Shown: one piece after another, positions 26,932-35,682 of the stretch
How the letters are laid out: each line of letters starts with the position of its first letter
How positions within the stretch are numbered: position 1 is the first letter of the stretch
Source of the DNA: Cytobacillus pseudoceanisediminis
GTDB lineage: Bacteria; Bacillota; Bacilli; Bacillales; Cytobacillaceae
Reading direction: 5' to 3'
DNA length: 64,000 nucleotides
NCBI RefSeq assembly: GCF_023516215.1
Contig: NZ_CP097349.1
Location: forward strand, 992,001 to 1,056,000
Made by a program: the position numbers and the translations under genes
The notes under the pieces: generated by a model
Database searches by the model: none
What the model saw: only the letters and a program-made list of their open reading frames with translations
Told to the model about the DNA's origin: nothing

Positions 26932-26957
26932 CCAGCAAGACTTCTTGCTGGTACTAT
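26932..26957 (-). terminator. Terminator of the EamA transporter gene
   Basis: AGTACCAGCAAG pairs perfectly with CTTGCTGGTACT. It is placed a few bases after the minus-strand stop. Confidence 0.6.
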
Positions 26958-26961
26958 CCCA

Positions 26962-27870
26962 TCACGAAACGGATTTAGTGTGTATAGACACGGATTCTAT
27001 TTTATCTTTAAGTTTTAAATTGCCGGCCACAATCCCAATTAATATGATGAGAACCCCTAGCCATTGTGAAAAACTTACAAATTCAGCTAAGATAAGTGCA
27101 GATAACGTTACAGCTACTGGAAGCTCAGAAGCAGTTAAGATCGTCCCAAGCCCTGGTCCGATATGGGGCATTCCAATTGAAAATAAAAGTGGTGGTAAAG
27201 CAACACCAAACAAGCCGAGTAATAAACCATACGGCGCTACCCCCATTAAGACAGGTAAATCAAATAGAAACACTGGTGGATATACTAAAAGTACGACAAT
27301 TAATCCACCGGTAGATAAGAAAGCACTTTTCAGGACAGGTGGAGTATCTTTACCGACAGAACTGCTGAGAAATATAAAAGTTGTAAACGTTAAAGCCGAG
27401 AGTAGCCCCCAAGCAGACCCATGAAAAGATAGAGCAACATCACTTTTTGCAATTAAGCCGGCAGCTAGAATTGAGCCAATAATAAGAATACCAATTGAGG
27501 TGATTTTCCCTTTCGTTGGTTTTTTCTTATTAAAGACCCACTCGAAAAGCGTACCAATCCATACAAATTGAAATAAAAAAATGATTGCTAGTGAAGCATT
27601 TAGGGTCTGCAGCGCTTGATAATAAAACACACCTGTCAAACCAAATGGAATACCAGATAATGGTAGTTTGAAAGTTTGATTTAAAGTTATTTTTTGCTTT
27701 TTTGTAAACATAACTAGGACCCAGGTAAGTAAAGCCCCAAATAAATATTGGCCACCAGTTACCTCTGTCACCGAATAACCTGCTGAATAAGCAAGCTTGA
27801 CAAATGTAGACAACACCCCATAGCAGCATCCACCTAAAAAAACCATTAGTGCATATTGCCAAGTTTTCAT
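26962..27870 (-). CDS. EamA-family drug/metabolite transporter (DMT)
   Basis: This is a 302-residue inner-membrane protein with ten predicted helices in two EamA repeats. The first begins ALMVFLGGCCYGVLSTFVKL; the second begins SAWGLLSALTFTTFIFLSSS. The conserved VTGGQYLFGALLTW and PFGLTGVFYYQALQTLNASL stretches are typical. Such proteins usually export metabolites or amino acids. The start has an AAAGGGGTAG site. The 5' leader holds an intrinsic terminator (27894-27931), so expression is probably controlled by attenuation. Confidence 0.88.
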   Translation of the reverse strand: MKTWQYALMVFLGGCCYGVLSTFVKLAYSAGYSVTEVTGGQYLFGALLTWVLVMFTKKQKITLNQTFKLPLSGIPFGLTGVFYYQALQTLNASLAIIFLFQFVWIGTLFEWVFNKKKPTKGKITSIGILIIGSILAAGLIAKSDVALSFHGSAWGLLSALTFTTFIFLSSSVGKDTPPVLKSAFLSTGGLIVVLLVYPPVFLFDLPVLMGVAPYGLLLGLFGVALPPLLFSIGMPHIGPGLGTILTASELPVAVTLSALILAEFVSFSQWLGVLIILIGIVAGNLKLKDKIESVSIHTKSVS

Positions 27871-27893
27871 TTATTCTACCCCTTTCTTCACAT

Positions 27894-27931
27894 AAAAAAG
27901 CCACACAATTGTCAGCTGACAGTTGTGTGGC
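27894..27931 (-). terminator. Attenuator-type terminator in the EamA leader
   Basis: On the minus strand GCCACACAACTGTCAG pairs with CTGACAATTGTGTGGC, one of the strongest palindromes of the window, and is followed by T6. It lies between the promoter (27997-28025) and the start codon at 27870, so transcripts must pass it to express the transporter. Confidence 0.65.
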
Positions 27932-27996
27932 GAAAATAGAGCTGGCTCTAGAAAAATCCACGTCCTAAATAGGTTTTATTATTCAAGTCATATAGA

Positions 27997-28025
27997 AGTA
28001 TAAGATTAACAATATCAATTGTCAA
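27997..28025 (-). promoter_or_regulatory. Promoter of the EamA transporter
   Basis: On the minus strand TTGACA and TATACT are separated by 17 bases, a near-consensus sigma-A promoter. The leader to the start codon is about 120 bases. Confidence 0.65.
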
Positions 28026-28054
28026 CGAACTTTACTCGGGTGTCAAAGCAACTA

Positions 28055-28120
28055 AGGTGCAATCTAAAATAGGCAGCACTCTTTTTTCTTATTCTATAAA
28101 CGGGGCAGGTTTGTTGAAGA
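28055..28120. repeat. Intergenic repeat copy
   Basis: GGTGCAATC..GGCAGCACTC hairpin with TTTTTTCTTATT, then AACGGGGCAGGTTTGTTGAA (28099-28118). Confidence 0.65.
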
Positions 28121-28209
28121 AGGATATTTTCTTTTTTAAACGAATTAGAATTTGAAACAAACCTTACACGAATACAGGTATTGAAAATAACATATAGGAG
28201 GTAGGAGAA

Positions 28210-28647
28210 ATGAAGATCAAAAGAATAGATCATGTGAGTATAAACGTCAACGATCTTTCAGAGGCTAAAGCGTTTTTTCTTGATTTAGGACTTGAAGTGC
28301 AAGCGGAATGGGAATTGGATGGAGAACAGTTGGATAGAATAGTTGGGCTTCATGATGTTAAAACGGCCTGTGTAGGATTGGGGATGCCAGATGGTCAGGC
28401 ATGGATAGAGCTAGTTAAATTTTATACGCCGTCAGATGAAAAAGGTATTCAGCAGCCTTTTGCAAATACGCTGGGTATCCGACATATTTGCTTTGCTGTT
28501 GAAGACATTGAAGCTATTGTTGAAAAATTGAAAACGAAGGGCACGAAAATCTTTAGTGAGATACAACAATATGAAGAAAGTTATAAGTTATGCTACGTTC
28601 GTGGTCCAGAGGGGATTATTTTAGAGTTGGCGGAGCAAATCAGATAA
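28210..28647 (+). CDS. VOC-family (glyoxalase/bleomycin resistance fold) protein
   Basis: This is a 145-residue protein with two beta-alpha-beta-beta-beta modules. It begins KIKRIDHVSINVNDLSEAKA with the first metal-ligand His. It continues with AWIELVKFY and then GIRHICFAVEDIEAIVEKLK. The C-terminal YVRGPEGIILELAEQ carries the last Glu ligand. The metal site (His, Glu, His, Glu) looks complete, so it is probably a metalloenzyme rather than a binding protein. The substrate is unknown. The ribosome site is AGGAGGT. It is monocistronic between two repeat copies. Confidence 0.85.
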   Translation: MKIKRIDHVSINVNDLSEAKAFFLDLGLEVQAEWELDGEQLDRIVGLHDVKTACVGLGMPDGQAWIELVKFYTPSDEKGIQQPFANTLGIRHICFAVEDIEAIVEKLKTKGTKIFSEIQQYEESYKLCYVRGPEGIILELAEQIR

Positions 28648-28691
28648 ATATTAAAGTCTTCTTCTTATACTATCATGTGCGTTACTTTTAG

Positions 28692-28756
28692 ATCCAGCTG
28701 CTAATCTGGCAGCTTTTTTCATTTTAAACAAAAGGGGCAGGTTTGTTAGGAAGGAG
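28692..28756. repeat. Intergenic repeat copy
   Basis: CAGCTGCTAATCTGGCAGCTTTTTTC hairpin, then AAAGGGGCAGGTTTGTTAGG and AAGGA. Confidence 0.65.
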
Positions 28757-28818
28757 TTTCTTACTTTTTTGGTGAAATACTCCTTATTGGATACCTAATT
28801 TTAAAGGAGAAGATGTTA

Positions 28819-29289
28819 ATGAACCGAACTGACCTGCTATTAAGAATGCTCGATACTACGTACGCTAAAGAGAGTTGGTATATGCCTTTCAAACATGCAA
28901 TAGAAGGACTCACCGCAGAACAAGCTAGGTGGAGACCAACAGGAGACTCAACAAAATCAGTATGGGAAAATGTTAATCATCTTATTTACTATAAAGAAAG
29001 ACTTGCAGCAAATTTAGAAGGCCGTGAATTGCCGCAAATTTTCGATGGTGACGAAACATTCTACTTAACTAAACAATCAAATGATGACAAAGAATGGATG
29101 GGAGTCGTTGAACGCGCGGAAATGGTTCATCGCAAATTAAGAGAAGCTTTAAGTAAAACAACTACTGAAGCGCTTGAACAAAATTCTCTTGAAGAGAAGC
29201 TATTAGACATAATGCTTCATGATGCATACCATACGGGACAAATTATTCAAATTAGGAAGATGCAAGGTTCTTGGCCATCGCATCGTTGA
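28819..29289 (+). CDS. DinB-family protein
   Basis: This is a 156-residue four-helix-bundle protein of the DinB/YfiT superfamily. Three His ligands are visible: VWENVNHLIYYKERL in helix 2, and LHDAYHTGQIIQIRK with the HxxxH pair near the C-terminus. Such proteins bind divalent metal; some are bacillithiol or mycothiol S-transferases. ATG at 28813 is too close to AAGGAG, so 28819 is taken. The substrate is unknown. Confidence 0.82.
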   Translation: MNRTDLLLRMLDTTYAKESWYMPFKHAIEGLTAEQARWRPTGDSTKSVWENVNHLIYYKERLAANLEGRELPQIFDGDETFYLTKQSNDDKEWMGVVERAEMVHRKLREALSKTTTEALEQNSLEEKLLDIMLHDAYHTGQIIQIRKMQGSWPSHR

Positions 29290-29317
29290 TGGTGGAAAAG
29301 GAATTGAAATTGTACAA

Positions 29318-29390
29318 AAAACGGGTGTTTTGCTTTAAGAGTCTGCTGCCAATCGGCGGCTTTTTCTTATTTAGCAAAAGGGAAATGGGA
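29318..29390. repeat. Intergenic repeat copy, decayed right part
   Basis: ACGGGTGTTTTGC, hairpin CTGCTGCCAATCGGCGGC with TTTTTCTTATT, then AGCAAAAGGGAAATGGG. Confidence 0.55.
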
Positions 29391-29462
29391 TATTAATCCA
29401 TATATAGTAATGTGTTAATATTTAAGTAACAGGTTAAATATTATATTGGAGGCTATTTAATT

Positions 29463-29948
29463 ATGATTCGGTTTGTAATTCAATTTAGTGTTTCCATTGC
29501 GTTACTATTGTTTTCTGCGGCTGTTGCTTGGTATGAAGGGAGTGCTATTTTGGATAACCCTTGGGAATGGAGGTATTCTACACCTTTTACACAGTTATTG
29601 TATGGAGTAGTTAATAATCCTAGTGACATATCACAGCTGGATTACTTTGTCTATGCATCTAAATTCCAACCCACTTTCCCCATAATTATGATACTGAGTA
29701 GTTTATATTTGTTAATTCTTATTGGGTACAATACCTTAAAGCAGAAAAGAAAATGGTTAGTCTTTTATCTAACCTTTTTAGGTGGAGGATTATTTTTAAT
29801 TAGTTATTTTACTTCTTATTCTCCAACAGTAGGTGGTCATATACTGTTTTCTATTTTCATAATTTGTGGTTTATTATGCATATCGACTGCCTTAATAATT
29901 AATTTTCAAGTATTAAACCTGATCAAGGCAAATAAGGTTACTAACTAA
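29463..29948 (+). CDS. Four-helix membrane protein, DUF4306-like (YjdJ-type)
   Basis: This is a 161-residue integral membrane protein. It begins with a helix (IQFSVSIALLLFSAAVAWYE), then the extracellular stretch GSAILDNPWEWRYSTPFTQL, and three further helices. The WYEGS..LDNPWEWxYS motif matches my memory of the YjdJ/DUF4306 group, a Bacillus protein of unknown function. The ribosome site is TTGGAGG. Confidence 0.7.
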   Translation: MIRFVIQFSVSIALLLFSAAVAWYEGSAILDNPWEWRYSTPFTQLLYGVVNNPSDISQLDYFVYASKFQPTFPIIMILSSLYLLILIGYNTLKQKRKWLVFYLTFLGGGLFLISYFTSYSPTVGGHILFSIFIICGLLCISTALIINFQVLNLIKANKVTN

Positions 29949-29956
29949 TTTACTAG

Positions 29957-30028
29957 TGATTGTTTTGCTTCTATAAGTAACAAAGCATTTTTCTATTTCG
30001 ACTAACAGGGCAGGTTTGTTGAAAAAGG
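29957..30028. repeat. Intergenic repeat copy
   Basis: TTTTGCTTC..AACAAAGCA hairpin and T tract, then TAACAGGGCAGGTTTGTTGA and AAAAGGA. Confidence 0.6.
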
Positions 30029-30151
30029 ATATATGAAAAAGACGTTGAAATATAAGATAAGTATCTTAATTTGAATTTTATTGATCAACTGCCATCACGG
30101 TAGCTTATTTTTGTGAGATTTTTTGATTGATATAAACAAAGGGGGAATAAT

Positions 30152-30547
30152 TTGCCAAAAGGATTGCTTCACCATATCGAGTTGTACGTATCAAATTTGG
30201 AAAAATCGGTGGAATTTTGGGGATGGTTTCTTCAGGAATTAGGGTATAGTTCTTTTCAAAAATGGGATGGAGGGCAAAGCTGGAGACTAGGTGAAACCTA
30301 TATTGTGTTTGTGCAGGCAGAGGAACGTTTCCTTGATATTCAATATCATAGATGCCGAGTAGGGCTAAATCATCTAGCATTTTTTGCTGAATCACGTGTT
30401 CACGTTGATGAAATAACGAAAATTCTGGAATCAAAAGGGATAAAGGTACTTTATAAAAACAAACATCCATTTGCAGGAGGATATAATCATTACGCAGTAT
30501 ATTTTGAAGACCCTGATAGGATTAAAGTTGAATTAGTAGCTCCTTAA
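30152..30547 (+). CDS. VOC-family protein
   Basis: This is a 131-residue protein with HHIELYVSNLEKSVEFWGWF at the start and HRCRVGLNHLAFFAESRVHVDE in the middle. The C-terminus is YAVYFEDPDRIKVELVAP. His, His and Glu ligand positions are present. The start is TTG with an AAGGGGG ribosome site at ~8 bases. Some related proteins carry fosfomycin- or bleomycin-resistance names, but nothing here fixes a substrate. Confidence 0.83.
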   Translation: MPKGLLHHIELYVSNLEKSVEFWGWFLQELGYSSFQKWDGGQSWRLGETYIVFVQAEERFLDIQYHRCRVGLNHLAFFAESRVHVDEITKILESKGIKVLYKNKHPFAGGYNHYAVYFEDPDRIKVELVAP

Positions 30548-30549
30548 TG

Positions 30550-30600
30550 CAACAGGGTGCCTTTTCTTTTGAACAAACGGGATAGTTAGTGAAAAAAGGA
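30550..30600. repeat. Intergenic repeat copy
   Basis: AACAGGGTGCC with a T-rich tract, then AACGGGATAGTTAGTGAAAA and AAGGA. Confidence 0.5.
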
Positions 30601-30658
30601 TTTTCATATAAGGAAAATAAATATAAAACTTATTCATCAAGAAATAGGAGGGAATGAA

Positions 30659-31098
30659 ATGTGGAAAGAATTTGTCAATTCTATATCCAAGGAACATCAT
30701 TTTAAAGACCCTGCATCAAGGTTTGAGATAACTCAAATTCAAAAAGAATTAAATGTTGAATTACCAGAAGAATTAGCTGCCTTATTTAATGAAACAAACG
30801 GAGTATTCGACAACTGGAATTGTCTTTAATAATTTGGTCAACTCACCAAATTATTAAAGACAATTTATTTTATAGAAATTTTGAAGGTTATAGAGATATT
30901 AATATGCCATTTGATAATCTTTTCTTTTTTTCAGATGCAGGTAATGGCGATTTATTTTGTTATGCAATCTTAAAAAATGGGAACATTGAAAAAAACGATA
31001 TTTATGTTTGGAATCACGAGAATGATAGTCGAACCTGGGTTGCGGCTTCATTAAAACATTTTATTGAAGGTTGGATCACTGGTAAGATTGACATTTAA
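30659..31098 (+). pseudogene. SMI1/KNR4 (SUKH) family protein, frameshifted
   Basis: This is a SUKH-superfamily protein of ~146 residues when joined; many act as immunity proteins against polymorphic toxins. The N-terminal frame has an AGGAGGG site and reads MWKEFVNSISKEHHFKDPAS, then IQKELNVELPEELAALFNET. The second frame carries IIWSTHQIIKDNLFYRNFEG, then NLFFFSDAGNGDLFCYAI and a C-terminal WVAASLKHFIEGW. Adding one T at 30820-30821 joins them. No toxin gene is seen beside it, so it would be an orphan. Confidence 0.72.
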
Positions 31099-31204
31099 TT
31101 TCTTGTTGTATTAACTAGGCAGTTTAGGTAAAAAAGCAATATTCAGTTTTACATTTTGAATAGGGAAACAGACCAAGGAAGATGGCTTGGTCTGTTTTTT
31201 AATA

Positions 31205-31786
31205 TTAGGTTTGTTTTTCAGTAATGTAAGTTTTTACAGTTGGTGGTTCATATGAATTGAATTTATCAAGTATCCCTTTTGGCTCGCTATCAACTAATGC
31301 CATATTGCGGTACTTTTTGTGTAAAAATTGTTCTTCTGACATATGATTAAATAAAGCGATAAGAGGGTCATAATAATGATTAATGTTTAAAAGTCCACAT
31401 GGTTTTTCATGAAGTCCTAATTGAGCCCAAGTAAAAATCTCAAAGAACTCTTCTAAGGTCCCTGGCCCACCCGGTAAAGCAATAAATCCATCTGCAAGAT
31501 CGGCCATTTTAGCTTTTCTCTCATGCATAGAATCTACGATAATTAGCTCTGACAAGTTTTTATGGGATATCTCTCTGTTCTCTAGAAAACTAGGCATAAC
31601 ACCGATTACGTGTCCTCCTTCTTCTAAAACCGAATCTGCAACAGCCCCCATAACACCAACACTAGCTCCACCATATACAAGTGCAATATTTCGTTTAGCC
31701 AGTTCTTTACCAAGTTTTTTTGCACCATCTATGTAAACATCAGATGCTCCCTTACTTGATCCGCAAAATACAGCTAGCTTTTTCAT
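31205..31786 (-). CDS. LOG-family (TIGR00730) nucleotide phosphoribohydrolase-like protein
   Basis: This is a 193-residue Rossmann-fold protein of the Lonely Guy family. It has FCGSSKGASDVYIDGAKKLG, GLVYGGASVGVMG-type LVYGGASVG, ERKAKMADLADGFIALPGG, and PGTLEEFFEIFTWAQLGLH. The PGGxGTxxE and RK residues of the active site are intact. Family members hydrolyse cytokinin or nucleoside monophosphates; the cellular role in Bacillus (YvdD) is unclear. The start has an AGGAGG site. A hairpin with T run at 31163-31200 lies on the opposite side. Confidence 0.9.
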   Translation of the reverse strand: MKKLAVFCGSSKGASDVYIDGAKKLGKELAKRNIALVYGGASVGVMGAVADSVLEEGGHVIGVMPSFLENREISHKNLSELIIVDSMHERKAKMADLADGFIALPGGPGTLEEFFEIFTWAQLGLHEKPCGLLNINHYYDPLIALFNHMSEEQFLHKKYRNMALVDSEPKGILDKFNSYEPPTVKTYITEKQT

Positions 31787-31877
31787 TATATCGCCTCCTA
31801 AAAATAGACACCGTTAAAGATTATATAAAACTTTTCTTTTTTTGTTAAACTTAATATTGAATTGGAGGTTAGATTAA

Positions 31878-32198
31878 ATGAATGTCACTGAATTTCAACA
31901 ATGGGTAAAGGATTATTACGAAAGCAGGGGATGGTCCGAATTAGACATTTTTATCCGCATTGGCTTTCTAGCAGAAGAAACAGGGGAAGTTGCACGAGCT
32001 ATAAGAGCTCTTGAAATAGGCAGGGATAGACCTGATGAAGTTAAGGGATCTTTTAAGGAAAACAAACAAGAATTAACTGAAGAATTAGGGGATGTATTAG
32101 GTAATTTAATTGTTATTGCAAACAAATACGATATCTCTCTCGAGGAAGTATTTCAGTCACATAAAAAGAAGCTATCAGAACGCTATTCAAATGATTAG
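31878..32198 (+). CDS. MazG-like nucleotide pyrophosphohydrolase
   Basis: This is a 106-residue all-alpha NTP-PPase of the MazG family. The metal-binding EExxE..ExxD pattern is visible as FLAEETGEVARAIRALE and then ELTEELGDVLGNLIVIANKY. The length equals a single MazG domain. It likely hydrolyses a non-canonical or excess nucleotide triphosphate to the monophosphate. The ribosome site is TTGGAGG. It is divergent from the LOG gene. Confidence 0.88.
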   Translation: MNVTEFQQWVKDYYESRGWSELDIFIRIGFLAEETGEVARAIRALEIGRDRPDEVKGSFKENKQELTEELGDVLGNLIVIANKYDISLEEVFQSHKKKLSERYSND

Positions 32199-32416
32199 AA
32201 CTAAATACAAAAATTCTCAGATTTGCCTAGAATAAATACCTTCTATCTATATAGTTGCAAATAAAATGGGAACCTGGTATAAATTTAATTCACTAACGGG
32301 TTCCTATGTCTAAGATTGCTTTATCCTTTTTTTAAAACGGGGCAAGCAGGTATGTATAACAGGCGAAAATATACTAAAATAAAATTAGGTCTTGTTTTCA
32401 AGGAGGTAATACATGG

Positions 32417-33292
32417 ATGACATTTCATCGAATGAAGCGCTTGTCTAAAGATACCATAGCGGCGGGGCGTCGTCATACTGTTGGTATTAAATCTGGCGGT
32501 ACTGTGACGGCTGTTGGTGACAATAAATATGGCCAATGTGATGTAAGCGGCTGGCACGATATGGTGGCGATCGCGGCGGGTAATGTTCATATGGCAACGA
32601 ACACGGGTAATGCTCATACAATCGGTCTTAAATCTAACAGTACTGTGGAGGCTGTGGGTTGGAATAAGCATGGCCAATGCAATGTATACGACTGGTGCAA
32701 TATTGTAGCGGTTGCTACGGGATGGCGACGAACTATTGGGCTTAAATCGGATGGCACGGTGGTTGCAGTGGGACGAAATAATGATGGTGAATGCAATGTA
32801 AACGACTGGCATGATATTGTGGCAATCGCGGCGGGTGACTGGCATACAATCGGTCTTAAATTGGACGGCACGGTTACAGCAGTGGGAAATAATCGGTTTA
32901 GCCAATGCAATGTAAACGATTGGGGCAATATTGTGGCGGTTAAGGCGGGGTATCTTCATACTGTTGGACTAAAATCGGATGGTGCGGTGGTTGCTGTGGG
33001 TCAAAATAAGTTAGGCCAATGCGATGTAAGCCTCTGGCGGGGTATTGCAGCGATTGCCGCGGGTAGTAATCATACAGTTGGTCTTAAATCAAACGGAACT
33101 GTGGTGGCTGTGGGATGGAATGCTTATGGCCAATGTAATGTAAGTGACTGGCGAGATATTGTTGCGATTGCGGCGGGTTGTGCGCATACCGTCGGTCTTA
33201 AATCAGATGGCACGGTGGTCGCTGTGGGCGATAATGAATATGGCCAATGCAATGTAAGCCGCTGGAGCGGCATCCAGCTTCCCAACAATTAG
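32417..33292 (+). CDS. RCC1-like tandem-repeat protein
   Basis: This is a 291-residue protein built almost wholly of seven ~37-residue repeats. The consensus is HTVGLKSDGTVVAVGxNxYG, then QCNVSxWxDIVAIAAG. This matches RCC1/BLIP-II-type beta-propeller blades, and seven blades would close one propeller. An insertion (MATNTGNA) sits between repeats 1 and 2. There is no signal peptide, so it is probably cytoplasmic. Base composition is more GC-rich than the neighbours, partly because of Gly and Ala codons. The ATG at 32417 is 9 bases from AGGAGGT. Function is unknown; the fold usually mediates protein binding. Confidence 0.85.
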   Translation: MTFHRMKRLSKDTIAAGRRHTVGIKSGGTVTAVGDNKYGQCDVSGWHDMVAIAAGNVHMATNTGNAHTIGLKSNSTVEAVGWNKHGQCNVYDWCNIVAVATGWRRTIGLKSDGTVVAVGRNNDGECNVNDWHDIVAIAAGDWHTIGLKLDGTVTAVGNNRFSQCNVNDWGNIVAVKAGYLHTVGLKSDGAVVAVGQNKLGQCDVSLWRGIAAIAAGSNHTVGLKSNGTVVAVGWNAYGQCNVSDWRDIVAIAAGCAHTVGLKSDGTVVAVGDNEYGQCNVSRWSGIQLPNN

Positions 33293-33636
33293 TTTTCGGG
33301 TAAAAAGGCTACATTTCCTGCAGCTAATATATCCATAAAAGAATTAATTATAATAGGAAAAAATCCTTCTTCAGCTACCGGGGGATTAGTTCATAAAGAC
33401 ATAGCAATTAAAGATTTTGCGCTTTTTTAAGTAAGAAGGCGTCTTTTTTTATCGAAGTAACAGTGATCATAATATGAAGTTATAAATGGTGCTTGTAAAA
33501 CCTCGATGGCTCAGAAAAGTACATAAAAAATCATATATCTGTTCTCTAGTGTATTGTACAGTAGAGATAGTTTTATAAAGTTGACATATTGTTAATGCTG
33601 TTATCTTGATTTACTTTCATGATATTCAAACAAGTA

Positions 33637-33668
33637 AAAACCCTATCTTTTTAAGAAGCTAGGGTTTG
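33637..33668 (-). terminator. Terminator of the two-domain DUF3231 gene
   Basis: On the minus strand AAACCCTAGCTTC pairs with AGATAGGGTTT, followed by TTTACTTG. Confidence 0.5.
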
Positions 33669-33686
33669 AAATTCTAAATTATGTTA

Positions 33687-34775
33687 TTAAGTTTCTTCGT
33701 TTATGTTCCTTTTTTGTACCCGTTCGTACAGGACGCTACTTCTTTTTTTGAAAAGTGCTTTATGGTCGATCGCCTTTGGTGGTTCTTCTAGAAATGCATG
33801 TTTAATCATTATGTTCGCCCCATCTTCCGCAAATAAAGCAATTTCTGCAGAAAGTCTTGTATATGTAGCACTTAAGTCCATTCGCTGGCAAGTTCCTGCG
33901 GCAGTACCGTAATTTCCTATTCCTACAGCAATTAATGTAGTTGTATGAAACATCATTAACTTATCGGAAAATGGGGATACCGTACTATCCGTTACGTGAG
34001 AATCCCAACTCATTGGTGCGGGAATATCTTCATTAGTTAAAGTTGAACCAAATTTCTTAATATGCTTATTAGAAATCCCCTTACCTTCTACAAAGAATTG
34101 CCTAATATCTTCATTCTTACAAACTTGTGCAAATGCCATCATCAGTGCTTTACCCATTGCATTTGTTTGAATATTGATAAATAGATGCGTGATTTCAATA
34201 GCAGTTAATGGCCGTTTATGAGAACCTAGAAAATCAAAAAGAAAACCTTGCTTGTCTATAAAATCAACCTTATCAGGACTAGGTATTTGCGCTGATCGGA
34301 CATATACACCTTTCGATAACATGACTTTTCTTGCCTTATCGTGCAATTCAGAAACGGAAATAAGTAAATTTCTAAAAAAGTTACTTACATCAGAACGTGC
34401 TGACACACCAATTGCTACTCCAATACTTGCCATTGCAATGATCTCCAACTTTTGTATATACATAAGGATAAATGTGTCGGAAAATAACCTTGGTGCATTC
34501 ACATTAACATCTTCATCCGTAAATCCGATCGGTATCGGATGATTTTCTTTAGTAAAAATCTCTGTGATAATTTTGATGTCATTTTCTGCTATACTTAATG
34601 AATTTTCAATTAAGGGAAGGATTTCTTTATCTTCACATATGCTTTTAAAATACTTCATTACACAAACAGCTAGGCTATCGTTTAAATATTGCGTCCAAAG
34701 AAAACCCATTTCTGAAGCAGTCAGCGGAATTTTATGTTCTGTCAATACTTTTTCATCCTTATTTGTATTTGTCAT
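33687..34775 (-). CDS. DUF3231 protein with two domains
   Basis: This is a 362-residue helical protein. Two tandem DUF3231 domains are visible: LTASEMGFLWTQYLNDSLAV at ~20-170 and LTAIEITHLFINIQTNAMGK at ~195-345. Each is followed by Pro-rich IPIGFTDEDVN or IPAPMSWDSHVTD segments and then a DVN.FS/SPFSDKLMMFHTTTL helix. Such proteins are widespread in spore-forming Bacillaceae and related to CotF-like coat proteins; the function is unknown. It is related to the broken one-domain gene at 21091-21634. Confidence 0.87.
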   Translation of the reverse strand: MTNTNKDEKVLTEHKIPLTASEMGFLWTQYLNDSLAVCVMKYFKSICEDKEILPLIENSLSIAENDIKIITEIFTKENHPIPIGFTDEDVNVNAPRLFSDTFILMYIQKLEIIAMASIGVAIGVSARSDVSNFFRNLLISVSELHDKARKVMLSKGVYVRSAQIPSPDKVDFIDKQGFLFDFLGSHKRPLTAIEITHLFINIQTNAMGKALMMAFAQVCKNEDIRQFFVEGKGISNKHIKKFGSTLTNEDIPAPMSWDSHVTDSTVSPFSDKLMMFHTTTLIAVGIGNYGTAAGTCQRMDLSATYTRLSAEIALFAEDGANIMIKHAFLEEPPKAIDHKALFKKRSSVLYERVQKRNINEET

Positions 34776-35175
34776 TCTAACCCTGTCCTCCTTAATATTG
34801 CCTAAACCTTTTCCATCTTTTTAGGATGTTATTTAGCCCTAAACATTATTCATTTTTACACCAATTCCTCAATGCATTTTTAACAGTCCAATACCGCCAT
34901 TATGAATTAACTTTTTTCCCAATTTAATAACCAAAAGAACGTTACCCTTTGGAATATTAAAAAATATTAATAGGCAAACCTTTATTATTGAACCTTAGTT
35001 TCCTTATTGCACTAATGGGGGCTTTGGCAGATAACCATAAAATCTAAGAAAAACGAGTAATGAGACGTTTTTTCTTCTTTTATTGGGAAGAAGAAACCCA
35101 GTATAAAGCAGGTAATATTAATTCTTATCTTGAAATAAAAGAGATTGAAAATATTATGAAAAGGAGGAACAAAAG
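34776..35175. other. Intergenic region with a repeat variant
   Basis: No gene is seen. A degraded copy of the 'cttaccggc' repeat variant spans about 35028-35090 (CCATAAAATCTAAGAAAAAC with a T-rich tail). Confidence 0.4.
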
Positions 35176-35646
35176 ATGCAGGCGTTAATTGAGGAGTACA
35201 GTCGAGGGTTTACGATGTTAATGGAATCCATAAGTGAGTTATCTGAGGAAGAGATTAGGTACAACCCAGGAAAGGATAAATGGAGTATACATCAGATAAT
35301 TATTCATATAACAGATTCTGAATTGGTGGCTACACATAGAATGAAAAAAGTTTTGTCAGAGCCCGAACCACTTTTACCAGCACCTGACCAAGATGCTTGG
35401 GCGAGCTCATTGGTTTATGAACAATTAGATCGTGAACAATACCTTTTACTTTTTAAAATGCTGCGTTCCAGTATGCTTCCTATTCTTCATAATTTGACAA
35501 CTGAACAACTTGAGAGAATTGCAGTGTATCCAGATGGTGCGCGATTGACTTTCAAAGATTTGTTGGAATTCCGAGTCGGCCATATACGTGGACATCTCGA
35601 CCAAATTGAAAGAGTTAAGAAGGCTTTTAGGGAAAAGCATAAATAA
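35176..35646 (+). CDS. DinB_2-family protein (YfiT-like)
   Basis: This is a 156-residue four-helix bundle. The metal ligands are in WSIHQIIIHITDSELVATHR (two His) and EFRVGHIRGHLDQIERVK (His pair). The RYNPGKDKWSIHQ start of helix 2 is characteristic. It is probably a metal-dependent hydrolase or thiol transferase. The ribosome site is AAGGAGG. It is monocistronic with a repeat terminator downstream. Confidence 0.85.
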   Translation: MQALIEEYSRGFTMLMESISELSEEEIRYNPGKDKWSIHQIIIHITDSELVATHRMKKVLSEPEPLLPAPDQDAWASSLVYEQLDREQYLLLFKMLRSSMLPILHNLTTEQLERIAVYPDGARLTFKDLLEFRVGHIRGHLDQIERVKKAFREKHK

Positions 35647-35682
35647 ATATTTAGTTTCTGCCACTAACGGAAGCTTATCTTT

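Noticed and set aside
27530..27961. 143-aa minus-strand ORF overlapping the EamA gene
   Set aside because: It is mostly a frame shadow of the transporter; only its first codons might serve as a leader peptide.
32321..32959. 212-aa minus-strand ORF over the RCC1-like gene
   Set aside because: It is the antisense shadow of a repeat-rich, GC-rich coding region; its residue pattern repeats only because the other strand repeats.
32417..33292. CRISPR-like array from periodic similarity
   Set aside because: The periodicity is coding (protein repeats), with variable DNA and no spacer structure.
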